Below, piece after piece: positions 47,057 to 55,985 of a stretch of 64,000 bases of DNA. The stretch's first letter is position 1; each line of letters begins with the position of its first letter. The notes below the pieces were generated by a model. That model saw nothing but the letters and a program-made list of their open reading frames with translations, did not search any database and was not told the origin of the DNA. Source of the stretch: Prescottella defluvii (lineage in GTDB: Bacteria > Actinomycetota > Actinomycetes > Mycobacteriales > Mycobacteriaceae). The stretch spans positions 1,116,001 to 1,180,000 of the forward strand of contig CP121458.1 of assembly GCA_029690005.1 (NCBI GenBank), given 5' to 3'. The position numbers were made by a program, and so were the translations under genes.

Positions 47057-48004
47057 TCACGGCACGACGACGGCACGGCCGGCGACCTTGCCCTCGCGCA
47101 TCAGCTGCAGCGCGTCGGCGATGTCGGCGAGCGGGAACTGCTGGACTGCGAGACGGATGTCGCCGGCGACGAGGCGGGCGATCATGTCCGGGGCGAGTTC
47201 GGCCTGGCGTGCGGTCTTGCGAATCATGTTGACCGGCAGGATCGCAACGTCGCTCAGCAACCAGTTCGGCAGGTCGATCGTGAGCTGAGTGCCGAGGGTG
47301 TAGCCGATCAGGGCGGCGCGACCGCCCGGCACGACACGCGCGAGCAGGTGTGGCAGCGCGTCCCCGCCCAGGGTGTCGATCAGGACCTCCGCGACCGGGT
47401 CGGGGCCGAGGGCCTCGGCCACCTGCTCGCCGCGCCCGACGATCGGGCGGACACCCTCCGGCAGCAGCGCGACCTGGTCCGCGCGGGGCACCACGCCGAT
47501 CACCTCGGAGGCCCCGGCGAGCAGCGCGAACTGCGCGGCCATCGATCCCACCGCGCCGGAGGCTCCCGACACGATGACCCGCTCGCCCACCCGGAGATCG
47601 GCGACGTCGTGGACGGCCACGTATCCGGTGGTGCTGGGCAGCAGGAAGGTTGCCGCGATCGCCGGATCGAGACCCGAATCGAACGGGGTGAACGCCTTGT
47701 CCGAGGCCACGACGTACTCGGCCCAGCAGCCGTTCTTGAACAGCCCGATACCGCCGCCGCGCACCAGGACCCGGGTTCCGGGCTCGAAGGCGTCGGACTC
47801 GACGACGGTCCCGGCGCCGTCTGTGCCGCCGATGTGCGGCAGTTGCGGGCGGACGTCGAAGTTGCCGCTCGCGACCGTCATGTCGAGATGACCGAGAGCG
47901 GCGGCGTCGATACGGACCAGTGTCTGTCCGGCGGCCCGCGCGGGGACGTCGACCTCGTCGATCACGGGAGCCTGTCCGAAGCTGTGGAGCCGGGCGGCGC
48001 GCAT
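47057..48004 (-). CDS. Medium-chain zinc-free alcohol dehydrogenase / quinone oxidoreductase
   Basis: A 315-residue MDR-family reductase: VSGASGAVGSMAAQFALLAG is the NADPH-binding loop, and the structural zinc Cys are absent, as in the quinone oxidoreductase and enoyl reductase groups. It probably reduces an enone or enoyl thioester. It lies between the CaiB and ligase genes. Confidence 0.8.
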   Translation of the reverse strand: MRAARLHSFGQAPVIDEVDVPARAAGQTLVRIDAAALGHLDMTVASGNFDVRPQLPHIGGTDGAGTVVESDAFEPGTRVLVRGGGIGLFKNGCWAEYVVASDKAFTPFDSGLDPAIAATFLLPSTTGYVAVHDVADLRVGERVIVSGASGAVGSMAAQFALLAGASEVIGVVPRADQVALLPEGVRPIVGRGEQVAEALGPDPVAEVLIDTLGGDALPHLLARVVPGGRAALIGYTLGTQLTIDLPNWLLSDVAILPVNMIRKTARQAELAPDMIARLVAGDIRLAVQQFPLADIADALQLMREGKVAGRAVVVP

Positions 48005-48068
48005 GTGTTCTCCTTCTGGATCTTTCGAGCGGTGGGGCGGCGGGTGGGCCGTGGAATCAGGTCACCGG

Positions 48069-50408
48069 TCAGGTCAGGACGCCGTCGGCGCGCAGGCGGG
48101 CGACGGTCTCGGGCGGGTACCCGGCGACGTCGCGCAGCACGTCGTCGGTGTCGGCGCCGAGCAGCGGCGCCGCGCGGCGGATCGTCACCGGTGCACCTAC
48201 GCGGACCGGGGCGCCCTCGTGCAGGAACTGACCGGCCTTCGGATGGTCACCGGGAACGTCGTAGCCGCGCGCCCGCAGGTGCGGGTCGCTCTCGACCAGG
48301 TCGCGGCCGTTCTGGACGGCACCGGCCGGGACGCCGACGGCCTGGAGGCGTTCGGCGACCGTCTCGGCGGGCAGGGACGCCGTCCACGAGGCGATCGCGC
48401 CGGCGATCTCGGCTTCGTGCTCGCGGCGTCCCGGCGCGGTGCGGAACCTGTTGTCGTCGGCCCATTCCGCCCGACCGAGCGTCTCGCACAGGTGTCGCCA
48501 GTCGGTGTCGTCGCGGACCGCGATCGCGCACCAGCGGTCGGTGCCGAGGCACCGGAAGACCCCGTGCGGCGACATGGTCGGGTGGGCATTGCCGATCGGG
48601 GCCGGGAACCGTCCGGTGCCGGTGGCCTGCACGACGCTGGTGCCCATGTGCGAGGCCATCGCCTCGAGCTGGGACAGGTCCACGTGCTGACCGCGGCCGG
48701 TGCGGTCGCGATGTTCGAGTGCGGCGAGGACGGCGGTCGCGGCCTGCAGTCCCGCCACGATGTCGCCGTGGCCGTAGATCACGCCCACCACCTCGTCGGC
48801 GCTCCACCCTGTCAGCGCCGTCAATCCTGTTGCCGCGGACACGATGTCGGCGTACGACACCCAGCCGCTGCGCGGGCCGGTGTGGCCCATCCCCGACATC
48901 GAGACGTACACGATGTCGGGGCGCAGTTCGCGCAGCCGCTCGTACCCGAAGCCCATCTTCTCCATGACGGTGGAACTGAAGTTCTCGACGACGACGTCGC
49001 TCTGCGCGATCAGGTCCGCCAGGACCTCGAGGCCGGCGGGGGAGCGGGTGTCGAGGGTGATGCTGCGCTTGTTCCGGTTGACGTCGTTGAAGTATCCGCT
49101 GGTGTCGGGGTCGTCGTGGGGTCCCCGGGACAGGTGCATGAACGGCGCGAACCGCGTCGGGTCCGGCCGGCCCAGCGACTCGACCTTGACGACGTCGGCG
49201 CCGTGGTCCGCCAGGATGCGGGTGCAGTACGGTCCGGCCAGCACCCAGGTGAGGTCCAGGACACGGATGCCGTCGAGCGGGAGTCTCGTCGAATCCTCCT
49301 CGGACACAGAGTGCTCCTCGACGGCCGATCGGTCGAGCAGGACCTGGTGCTCGCCGAGATCGGCCACCGCGAGATCCCGGGCGCGGGCGCCCTCCGGGAA
49401 CGCGAAGCCGAAGCCCAAGTCGCGAGTCACGCCGTCCCGTGACACCACATCGACGAAGAAGTCGCGGTCGTTCAGTTGCGGGTTGACGAGCAGTTCGTCC
49501 GGGCGGTCGACGGCCGACCAGGGCAGCTTGCGGGTCTGCGCCGCGACCGCGAACTCCTCCTTGGTCCACTTGTCGAGGAAGCGCTGCACCACCTCGAAGA
49601 TGTGTTCCTGGTGCCGCTTTCGTTCGATCGGATCGCTCCAGCGGGGATCGGTGAGGTCGTCGGCCGCGCCCTCCTCGACGAGCCACGCCAGCAGCGCGTC
49701 CCACATGCGAGGGCTGCCGCCCAGACCGCCGCCCAGGAAACCGTCGGCGGCGCGGAACAACCCGTGCGGCACCAGCGGATGCACCCGGCCCGGCCGGGGT
49801 GGCACCCGGTCCTCGTGCAGGTAGGCGAGCGTGCCCGCCTCGAGGCTCGCCGCGACGCACTCCTGCGCGGACACGTCGACGGGCGGCACCGGTCCCCGCC
49901 GGCGGGCCCGCAGACCCAGGAGCGCCGCGATCGCGGCGTTGACTCCGGCCGAACTGTTCGGCCTGACCCTGGGGGAGCAGCAGGGGCGGACCGTCCGGGT
50001 CGCCGACCTGTGCCAGCATGCCGCCGAGGGCGGCGACGGTGAGATCCGTTGCGGCCCAGCCGCTGCGCGGACCGTCGACGCCGAACGGGGACACCCGGAC
50101 GTGGACGGTCGAACCGCACTGCACCGCAACCGGTTCGGCGCCCGGGGCACTGCCGTCGAGGAAGATGTCGGACGCGGCGACCAGCCGCGCGATATCGCGG
50201 CGGCCGGCCTCCGATTCGAGATCGAGGACGACGGACTTCTTCCCGGCGTGCCAGTGGGAGAAGGCGTGCCCGCCGAACTCGTGCCGGGTGGCGTCCCCGC
50301 CGGGGACTCGACTAGGACGACGTCGTAGCCGAGGCCCACGAGGATGCGTCCGGCGAAGCGGGTGAACGGGCTCGACAGTTCGACCACCCGGATTGCGGAT
50401 TCGTCCAC
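48069..50408 (-). CDS. Fused double CaiB/BaiF family CoA-transferase, compensating indels
   Basis: A 779-residue protein with two family III CoA-transferase domains in one chain, as in the ~780-residue mycobacterial type. The C-terminal domain shows LDLTWVLAGPYCTRILADHGADVVK with the catalytic Asp in NRNKRSITLD context. The N-terminal domain starts RVVELSSPFTRFAGRILVGLG. Between 50295 and 49975 the true protein lies in another frame: one base is missing at CCCC 50295-50298 and one extra at GGGGG 49971-49975, so the open frame hides the error. It would move CoA between an acyl-CoA and a free acid. Confidence 0.8.
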   Translation of the reverse strand: MDESAIRVVELSSPFTRFAGRILVGLGYDVVLVESPAGTPPGTSSAGTPSPTGTPGRSPSSSISNRRPAAAISRGWSPRPTSSSTAVPRAPNRLRCSAVRPSTSGCPRSASTVRAAAGPQRISPSPPSAACWHRSATRTVRPCCSPRVRPNSSAGVNAAIAALLGLRARRRGPVPPVDVSAQECVAASLEAGTLAYLHEDRVPPRPGRVHPLVPHGLFRAADGFLGGGLGGSPRMWDALLAWLVEEGAADDLTDPRWSDPIERKRHQEHIFEVVQRFLDKWTKEEFAVAAQTRKLPWSAVDRPDELLVNPQLNDRDFFVDVVSRDGVTRDLGFGFAFPEGARARDLAVADLGEHQVLLDRSAVEEHSVSEEDSTRLPLDGIRVLDLTWVLAGPYCTRILADHGADVVKVESLGRPDPTRFAPFMHLSRGPHDDPDTSGYFNDVNRNKRSITLDTRSPAGLEVLADLIAQSDVVVENFSSTVMEKMGFGYERLRELRPDIVYVSMSGMGHTGPRSGWVSYADIVSAATGLTALTGWSADEVVGVIYGHGDIVAGLQAATAVLAALEHRDRTGRGQHVDLSQLEAMASHMGTSVVQATGTGRFPAPIGNAHPTMSPHGVFRCLGTDRWCAIAVRDDTDWRHLCETLGRAEWADDNRFRTAPGRREHEAEIAGAIASWTASLPAETVAERLQAVGVPAGAVQNGRDLVESDPHLRARGYDVPGDHPKAGQFLHEGAPVRVGAPVTIRRAAPLLGADTDDVLRDVAGYPPETVARLRADGVLT

Positions 50409-50487
50409 GGCTGCTCCGATCGGTGACGCGGGTTTTCGGTGAGTGCGCCGACCCTATGGCGGCCACGGGCGCGGGCAAACGGTTCGT

Positions 50488-50520
50488 TCTGCTGACCGAA
50501 CCGGGCGGTCCGGTCAGCAG
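50488..50520 (-). promoter_or_regulatory. Shared 17-bp motif, site C, within a 10-bp inverted repeat
   Basis: TCTGCTGACCGAACCGG (50488-50504) matches the motif at 30966 and 40462. Here it is part of a perfect inverted repeat, CTGCTGACCG (50489-50498) with CGGTCAGCAG (50511-50520), 80 bases before the CaiB start. Confidence 0.55.
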
Positions 50521-50530
50521 GACGGGGTCG

Positions 50531-51510
50531 TCATTCGTTCTTCGCGTGCTCGGTGACCCAGCCATGCAGCATCACCGTGTCGGTGTCGACGGTGCCGGTG
50601 ATCTTGCCCTGGTCGCGGAAGAAACTGACCAGGTCGTCGGCGCGGGCCGTGTCGTCGGCGGTGAAGTCCCGTCCCACGAAATCGATCTGGGTCACGGTGC
50701 GCTTCGCCTCCGTCGGATCCATCTGGATCGCCGAAGAGATCGCGGCGGCCGCGCGATCGGGGTCGGAGTTCACGATCGCGGCCGCGTCGGCGACGACGCC
50801 GAAGACCCGTGCCGCCAGGTCCTCGTTCGCGGACAGCCACGACTCCGACGTGAGCAGCCACTGCGAGTACCGGGCGCCGAAATCGCCGCTGGTGCCGACG
50901 ACGCGTCCGCCGGTCGCGACGGCCTGCGCGACCCACGGGTCGAACGAGATGAAGCCGTCGATGTCGCCCCGGGCGAGTAGGGCGGGTTGTTCGGGCGGGC
51001 TGGTGCTCACCAGCTTCACGGCGGCGGGGTCGAGGCCGAGGCTGCGCAGGTACGCGTACGTGAAGTACAGGCCGATGCCGGGGAACACGCCCATCGTCTT
51101 GATCGTCTGGGGTGTGACGCCCGACCGGAGGACCACCTGGAAGTAGCGGTCGGACTCCTCGTAGACGCCGAGCGCGCGCAGGCTCGGATTGGCAGCCATC
51201 ACTGTCAGGGCGGTCGAGTCGGCGTTGCCGGATATCTCCGATGTGCCGGCCACGACGTTCTGCGCGCTCGCGGCGCCGCCCTCGGTCTGGATGATCTGCA
51301 CGTTCAGGCCCGCTGCCTCGAACAGGCCCTCCTTCTCGGCGACGAAGAACGGTGCGTAGGAGGGGTCGACGCCGACCGAGATGCGGACGAGGCCGTCGGG
51401 GACGAGGAGGCGGACTCGGAGGCGGGTCGCGAGCACGCGGTGGCGGCGACGGTCACCGCGGCCAGTGCCGCGACGGCGGCGACTGCGCGGCGCCGGAATC
51501 TGGATGTCAT
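50531..51510 (-). CDS. NMT1/SsuA-like binding lipoprotein, apparent frameshift
   Basis: A protein of about 326 residues: lipobox VTVAATAC, then ISVGVDPSYAPFFVAEKEGLFE, nearly the same start as the binding protein at 36928. One base is missing in GGGG at 51398-51401, which otherwise cuts the signal peptide from the body. No ATPase or permease gene is next to it, so it may feed the importer at 37905-39544. Confidence 0.8.
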
Positions 51511-51550
51511 GGGTGTCCTTCGGGCGGAGTGGAATGGTGGGCGCGCGGAC

Positions 51551-52342
51551 TCAGCGGCCGGTGAACGACGGTGCCCGCTTGTCGAGGAAGGCCTGCAGCC
51601 CCTCGGCGGCGTCGTCGGTGCGGACCAGTTCGAGGACGGCCGCGAACTCGAGGTCGAGGGCCTCGTCGAGGGGGAGCGTGCGTCCCTCCTCGACGATCCG
51701 CTTGAGCAGGCCGATGGTCCGGGTCGGCTTCGCTGCCAGCCCGGCCGCGAGCTCGGCTGTGCGGGAATCGAATTCGTCGTCCGGCACGACCTCGTCGACC
51801 AGGCCGATGCGCAGCGCCTCCGCGGCCGACAGCCGAGCCCCCTGGATCATCAGCAGCTTCGCGCGATGGGTCCCGAGCAGCCGGGGGAGTCGCTGGCTAC
51901 CGCCGGCGCCGGGGAAGAGCCCGAGCCCGATCTCGGGGAAGCCGATCGTGGCGGACTGGGTCATCACGCGCACGTCGCACGCGAGGGACAGTTCCGCGCC
52001 GCCGCCGAGGGCGTGGCCGTTCAACGCTGCGACAACGGGTTTCGGCGCGGTTTCCAGGAGCGCTTGCACGTCGACCCACGGCCGCATTGCCCGCTGCGTC
52101 TCCTCGGTGAGCTCGCGCATGACACGGATGTCGGCACCCGCGACGAAGAATCGACCGGTCCCGCGTACGACCAGGCAGCGGACGTCTGGGTCGGCCACCA
52201 GCGGGGGCAGCACGGTGAGCATCTCGGCGATCAGGGCGGGATCGAACGCGTTGGCCGGCGGCCGATCGATCGTGACGGTGGCGACGCCGCCCGAGAAGGT
52301 CACGTCGACACATTGCGTGTGGGGTGGGCTGTCGGTCGTCAT
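51551..52342 (-). CDS. Enoyl-CoA hydratase/isomerase (crotonase family)
   Basis: A 263-residue crotonase: oxyanion hole loops in FFVAGADIRVM and NGHALGGGAELSLACDVRV, then GLGLFPGAGGSQRLPR with the catalytic Glu position replaced by Gly-Gly context. RBS GGAG lies five bases before the ATG. It heads the minus-strand operon and would hydrate an enoyl-CoA made from the ligase/CaiB product. Confidence 0.85.
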   Translation of the reverse strand: MTTDSPPHTQCVDVTFSGGVATVTIDRPPANAFDPALIAEMLTVLPPLVADPDVRCLVVRGTGRFFVAGADIRVMRELTEETQRAMRPWVDVQALLETAPKPVVAALNGHALGGGAELSLACDVRVMTQSATIGFPEIGLGLFPGAGGSQRLPRLLGTHRAKLLMIQGARLSAAEALRIGLVDEVVPDDEFDSRTAELAAGLAAKPTRTIGLLKRIVEEGRTLPLDEALDLEFAAVLELVRTDDAAEGLQAFLDKRAPSFTGR

Positions 52343-52434
52343 GGCGGCTCCAGGTCTCGGTGACACGGGTCCGGCGAACCCGTTGAGAGGAGCCAAGTAT
52401 CGATGGGCAGGGCACGCGTGAGCACGACCATCGG

Positions 52435-52452
52435 TCCGGTGGATGAACCGGA
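52435..52452. promoter_or_regulatory. Operator-like dyad TCCGGT-n6-ACCGGA
   Basis: Perfect 6-bp arms in the 259-base gap before the enoyl-CoA hydratase operon. The half site ACCGG is shared with the 17-bp motif. Confidence 0.4.
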
Positions 52453-52544
52453 ATGTCCTTGTTCACAAACGGTTGCGAGCTGTGGCGGTGCGGCGGGCGA
52501 GGCCCAGGCCCGGTCGGCACCGAGCGGTCCCTGCTGTCGGCTGA

Positions 52545-52550
52545 TAGCGT
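52545..52550 (+). promoter_or_regulatory. -10-like TAGCGT before the small ORF
   Basis: TAGCGT lies 51 bases upstream of the GTG at 52602 and matches the -10 elements seen at 18470, 30064 and 42757. Confidence 0.35.
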
Positions 52551-52601
52551 TCGAACCGTACTAATCGGTCCCTACTCTACCGATCGGCAAGGGGTGTCGA
52601 A

Positions 52602-52715
52602 GTGACCAGCACGAACGATCTTTTCACCATCATTCTCAACCTGGCATTCTCTGCGGGCTCGTCCGGCTTCGGCATCAGCGGGTCGGGCGGCGGCCCGGTG
52701 AATCCGCCGGCATAG
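52602..52715 (+). CDS. 37-residue small ORF
   Basis: GTG start with AAGGGG upstream. The peptide has a hydrophobic middle (LFTIILNLAFSAG) and a Gly-rich, Pro-ending tail. A TAGCGT -10 element and a perfect terminator hairpin bracket it, which is the main evidence that it is a real transcription unit. No family is recognised; a peptide product or a small regulatory RNA are both possible. Confidence 0.45.
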   Translation: MTSTNDLFTIILNLAFSAGSSGFGISGSGGGPVNPPA

Positions 52716-52736
52716 CGTTCGACGCGCCGCGGGTAT

Positions 52737-52772
52737 GGCTGTGCTCCGGATGAAAGAGTCCGGAGCACAGCC
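52737..52772. terminator. Perfect 14-bp hairpin
   Basis: GGCTGTGCTCCGGA (52737-52750) pairs perfectly with 52759-52772 around an 8-base loop. It separates the small ORF from the convergent AurF-like gene. The remaining bases to 52884 show no feature. Confidence 0.8.
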
Positions 52773-52884
52773 CATTCATCGGGGTGCCACGCGACGATGT
52801 ACGTCTGCCGGATTCCGAGAAGCGCGAAATGCGCGGCGCGCGAGACCTGCTCGCACACCGCGCACTCGCGCCGCGACCCTGCTG

Positions 52885-53802
52885 TCAGAGCAGGTGGACC
52901 CTCTTGTAGAGCACCTTCGACGGGCCACCGACCAGGCCGACGCCGTCGAGGAAGCTCATGAGCTTGGAGCCCGACGTGCGGATCTTGTCGTGGTGGTGCT
53001 TGTTGGTGCGCGCGACCTCGAGTGCGCGTTCCTTGTCGAGACCGGCGTTGGTGTAGACGTCGGGGTGGACCATGCTCTTCATGACGAAGTAGACGGTGGC
53101 GGCGGTGCTGACGCGCTCGAACGCGCGGCGCGCACGGGACGCACCCTTCAGGCGGCGGGCCACCTCCTCGCGGGCGAAGCGGATGTGCCGCGCCTCCTCG
53201 AGCACGTGGATCTTGCTGACCGTGCGGGTGATCGGCTGGACGCGCTCGTCCTTCATGAAGTCGCGCTGCATCATGTCGAGGATCTCCTCGGCCGCCATCA
53301 CGCTCGCGTACGCGTTGGCGCCGCGGAAGAAGCCGCCCCACAGTCGACCGGCCTTGTGGATGAACGGGATCGGGCCGTAGTCGGGCATCCCGAACTTCTC
53401 GCCGGCGCGGGCGAACATCACGGAGTGACGGCACTCGTCGGCCACCTCGGTGAGCGCGAACTGCACGTGGCGGGAGTGCTTGTCGCGGCCGTAGACGTCG
53501 CGCAGCAGCATCTGCATGAGCAAGATCTCGAACCACAGGCCGACGCTCGACACGCTGGCGGCCTCGTGCTTGGTGAGCTCGATCTTCTGCTCGTCGGTCA
53601 TCTCGTCCCACAGGGCGGTGCCGTACAGCGTGCTCCACTCGGGGGTGAGGCCGAACTTGTCGGCGGGCAGCGGTGCCTCCCAGTCGACCTCGACCATCGG
53701 GTCGTACGACTTGCGAGCCGAGGAGGCCAGCAGTCGCCGAGCCGTCTCCTCGCGATCGGACACGGGCGGAGCTGTGCGAGTCGACGGAGTCGCAGTGGTC
53801 AT
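52885..53802 (-). CDS. AurF-like diiron oxygenase
   Basis: A ferritin-like four-helix protein of about 305 residues. Carboxylate/His iron ligands are in TKHEAASVSS, EVADECRHS, AAEEILD and LEEARHIRFAREE, the pattern of the AurF p-aminobenzoate N-oxygenase family. ATG at 53802 is chosen because AGGGG precedes it. It stands alone with a palindromic operator upstream. It may oxidise an aryl amine or act on a fatty/steroid acid; unknown. Confidence 0.82.
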   Translation of the reverse strand: MTTATPSTRTAPPVSDREETARRLLASSARKSYDPMVEVDWEAPLPADKFGLTPEWSTLYGTALWDEMTDEQKIELTKHEAASVSSVGLWFEILLMQMLLRDVYGRDKHSRHVQFALTEVADECRHSVMFARAGEKFGMPDYGPIPFIHKAGRLWGGFFRGANAYASVMAAEEILDMMQRDFMKDERVQPITRTVSKIHVLEEARHIRFAREEVARRLKGASRARRAFERVSTAATVYFVMKSMVHPDVYTNAGLDKERALEVARTNKHHHDKIRTSGSKLMSFLDGVGLVGGPSKVLYKRVHLL

Positions 53803-53881
53803 GACTTCCCCTCGTACGGTCACGGCCCCGGTCGCGGCGAGCCATTTGTATGTGACTGCTGGTAACTGTTAGCTGAACCAT

Positions 53882-53895
53882 ACAATGGCCATTGT
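53882..53895. promoter_or_regulatory. 14-bp perfect palindrome ACAATGGCCATTGT
   Basis: Located 80 bases upstream of the AurF-like ATG, between that gene and the stop of an IclR gene. Candidate repressor site. Confidence 0.45.
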
Positions 53896-53932
53896 CACGA
53901 TGGCAACGGGGAAGTTCCTGCGTGCGGGTCCG

Positions 53933-54667
53933 TCAGTGCTGGCGACCCCCGCGCAGTTCGGCGGCGGCGTCCCGGACGAGCGCCCCGACTTCGGTGTAGC
54001 GGTCGGGGGTGAGGCGGGTGTCCGGGCCGCTCACGACGACGGCGCCGATGGGGGTCCCGGTCGAGTCCAGGACGGCGGCGGCGATGCTCGTCGACCCCGG
54101 TTGGACGGCGCCCTCGCACAGTGACCAACCGCGAGTGACGATCTCGGCGTACTCGGTGTCGTCGAGCAGCGCCTCGGGGTGTGCGGCAAGGGCTGTCCGC
54201 GCCTCCGGCGACAGTCGTGAGCAGATCGCCCGCCCGGCCGCGCTGGCCTCCGGCGGGTGGATCTGACCGATCTGGAGGGCGGTGCGCACGATCTGCTTCC
54301 CCTCCGCGACGTCCACGACGACGATCGCCGACTCGTCGACGAGCGCCAGGTGTGCGGTCTCGCTGGTGGCGTCGCGTAGTGATCCGAGGAGCGGCCGCGC
54401 GCGGGTGGGGAGTGCGGACGAGGCGAGGGCGAGGCCTGCCACCGTGAGGGGTTTCGTGGACACCTCCCATCGCGGCGGCGAATCCGGAAGGGGGCGAATC
54501 CAGCCCGCGTCGTGCAGCGTCGCGAGGGTTCGTTGGAGCGCGCTCTTGTCCTCGTCGAGCACGCGCGAGAGTTCGGTCAGTCCGATCGGCTGGTGCGCGG
54601 CGATCGCCTCGATGACGCGAAGACCGCGCGCGAGGGTGCCCAAAGTCTTGACTGAGATGTGGACCAC
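53933..54667 (-). CDS. IclR-family regulator
   Basis: A regulator of about 244 residues: winged helix LTELSRVLDEDKSALQRTLATL and an effector domain with AAGRAICSRLSPEAR. It differs clearly from the other two IclR proteins here. GTG at 54667 is the likely start because longer versions would be encoded by the operator itself. It is divergent from the amidohydrolase operon and probably controls it. Confidence 0.8.
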   Translation of the reverse strand: MVHISVKTLGTLARGLRVIEAIAAHQPIGLTELSRVLDEDKSALQRTLATLHDAGWIRPLPDSPPRWEVSTKPLTVAGLALASSALPTRARPLLGSLRDATSETAHLALVDESAIVVVDVAEGKQIVRTALQIGQIHPPEASAAGRAICSRLSPEARTALAAHPEALLDDTEYAEIVTRGWSLCEGAVQPGSTSIAAAVLDSTGTPIGAVVVSGPDTRLTPDRYTEVGALVRDAAAELRGGRQH

Positions 54668-54677
54668 TCCTAATGTG

Positions 54678-54712
54678 TATCTGAAAGTGATACTTACTAT
54701 CACATAGTGATA
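54678..54712. promoter_or_regulatory. Tandem dyads in the IclR/amidohydrolase promoter
   Basis: TATCACATAGTGATA (54698-54712) is a perfect 6-bp-arm palindrome; TATCTGAAAGTGATA (54678-54692) is an imperfect copy 20 bases away, two helix turns. They fill the 102-base divergent gap. Confidence 0.6.
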
Positions 54713-54769
54713 CATCACGGCAAGGCCCCTACGAGGTAGGCCTCACGTGATTCCCCGAAGGAGTGCGCC

Positions 54770-55975
54770 GTGACGGCTGTCAATCAGGAACTCGATCCCG
54801 AACTCTTCAACCCCGAGCCCGAACCGGCCGAGGTCAAGTACACGGTCATCTCTGTCGACGACCACGTGGTCGAGCCGGCGCATCTGTTCGAAACCTGGAT
54901 GCCCGCCTCGCTCAAGGACCGGGGACCGCGGATCCTCGAGGGTGAGGACGGTTCGCAGGTCTGGGAGTTCGACGGCAACATCTACAGTCAGGTGGGCATG
55001 AATGCCGTTGCGGGACGACGGAAGGAGTCCGTCAAGTACGAGCCGTTCCGCTTCGACCAGATGCGTCCCGGCTGCTACGACATCCACGCCCGCGTCAAGG
55101 ACATGGACCTCGGCGGCATCTGGGCGATGCTCAACTTCCCGTCGCAGATCACCGGATTCTGCGGTCGCGTCTTCGCGCACGCATCAGACAAGGAGGTCGG
55201 CATCGCGGCGGTGCGGGCCTGGAACGACTGGATCTACAACGAGTGGTACCTCGAGTACCCGACGCGCGTGATCCCCGGCGGCATCACGTATCTCACCGAT
55301 CCGGTCGAGGCGGTCAAGGAGATCTTGCGCAACGCGGAGCGTGGATTCACCTCGGTGACCTTCCCCGAGCGTCCGCATGCGATCGGACTGCCGTCGCTGT
55401 GGGATCGCGACCACTGGGATCCGATCATCCAGGCCTGCGTCGACACCGACACCGTCATCTCGCTGCACGTCGGCAGCTCGGGAATGTACCAGTACCCGCA
55501 GGGCGCTCCGGGACTCCAGTTGGGCGCCACCATGTTCGGCCAACTCTCGCTCGGAGCGTGCAGCGAGTGGCTGTGGTCGGGCTACCCCGTGAAGCATCCG
55601 ACCCTGAAGATCGCGATGAGCGAGGGTGGCATCGGTTGGGTGCCGATGCTGATCGACCGGCTCGACAACATCATCGACCGCTCCGGCTACGGCCTCGGCT
55701 GGGACGAGCGTCCGGCGGACGTCCTGCGACGGAACTTCTGGTTCTGCACCCTCGACGATCCGTCGACGATCGCGCTGCGGGACGTCATCGGTGTCGACCA
55801 CATCATGCTCGAGACCGACTACCCGCACGGCGACGGCACGTGGCCGCACACTCAGAAGGTGATCGAGCAGTACTGGGGCGACATCCCGGCGAACGAACTG
55901 CGGATGATGTGCAGCGAGAACGCCGCCAAGCTGTACCGCCACCCGCTGCCCGAGATCGTCCTTCCCCGAGGCTGA
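54770..55975 (+). CDS. Amidohydrolase-2 family (ACMSD-like) metal enzyme
   Basis: A 401-residue TIM-barrel protein. SVDDHVVEP at the start replaces the usual DxHxH metal motif with DDH; later SLHVGSSG and LETDYPHGDGTWPHT supply His and Asp. The family includes decarboxylases such as ACMSD and hydrolases. GAAGGAG precedes the GTG. It is the first gene of an operon controlled by the divergent IclR. Likely decarboxylates or hydrolyses an aromatic-derived acid. Confidence 0.8.
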   Translation: MTAVNQELDPELFNPEPEPAEVKYTVISVDDHVVEPAHLFETWMPASLKDRGPRILEGEDGSQVWEFDGNIYSQVGMNAVAGRRKESVKYEPFRFDQMRPGCYDIHARVKDMDLGGIWAMLNFPSQITGFCGRVFAHASDKEVGIAAVRAWNDWIYNEWYLEYPTRVIPGGITYLTDPVEAVKEILRNAERGFTSVTFPERPHAIGLPSLWDRDHWDPIIQACVDTDTVISLHVGSSGMYQYPQGAPGLQLGATMFGQLSLGACSEWLWSGYPVKHPTLKIAMSEGGIGWVPMLIDRLDNIIDRSGYGLGWDERPADVLRRNFWFCTLDDPSTIALRDVIGVDHIMLETDYPHGDGTWPHTQKVIEQYWGDIPANELRMMCSENAAKLYRHPLPEIVLPRG

Positions 55976-55985
55976 GGGGGATCGC

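Noticed and set aside
52577..52884. A possible minus-strand ORF downstream of the AurF-like gene (VCEQVSRAAHFALLGI...)
   Set aside because: It runs through a perfect 14-bp terminator hairpin and overlaps the opposite small ORF. It has no ribosome site and no recognised motif.
54667..54718. Longer N-terminus for the IclR at 53933
   Set aside because: The extra residues would be encoded by the operator dyads and do not resemble the IclR family.
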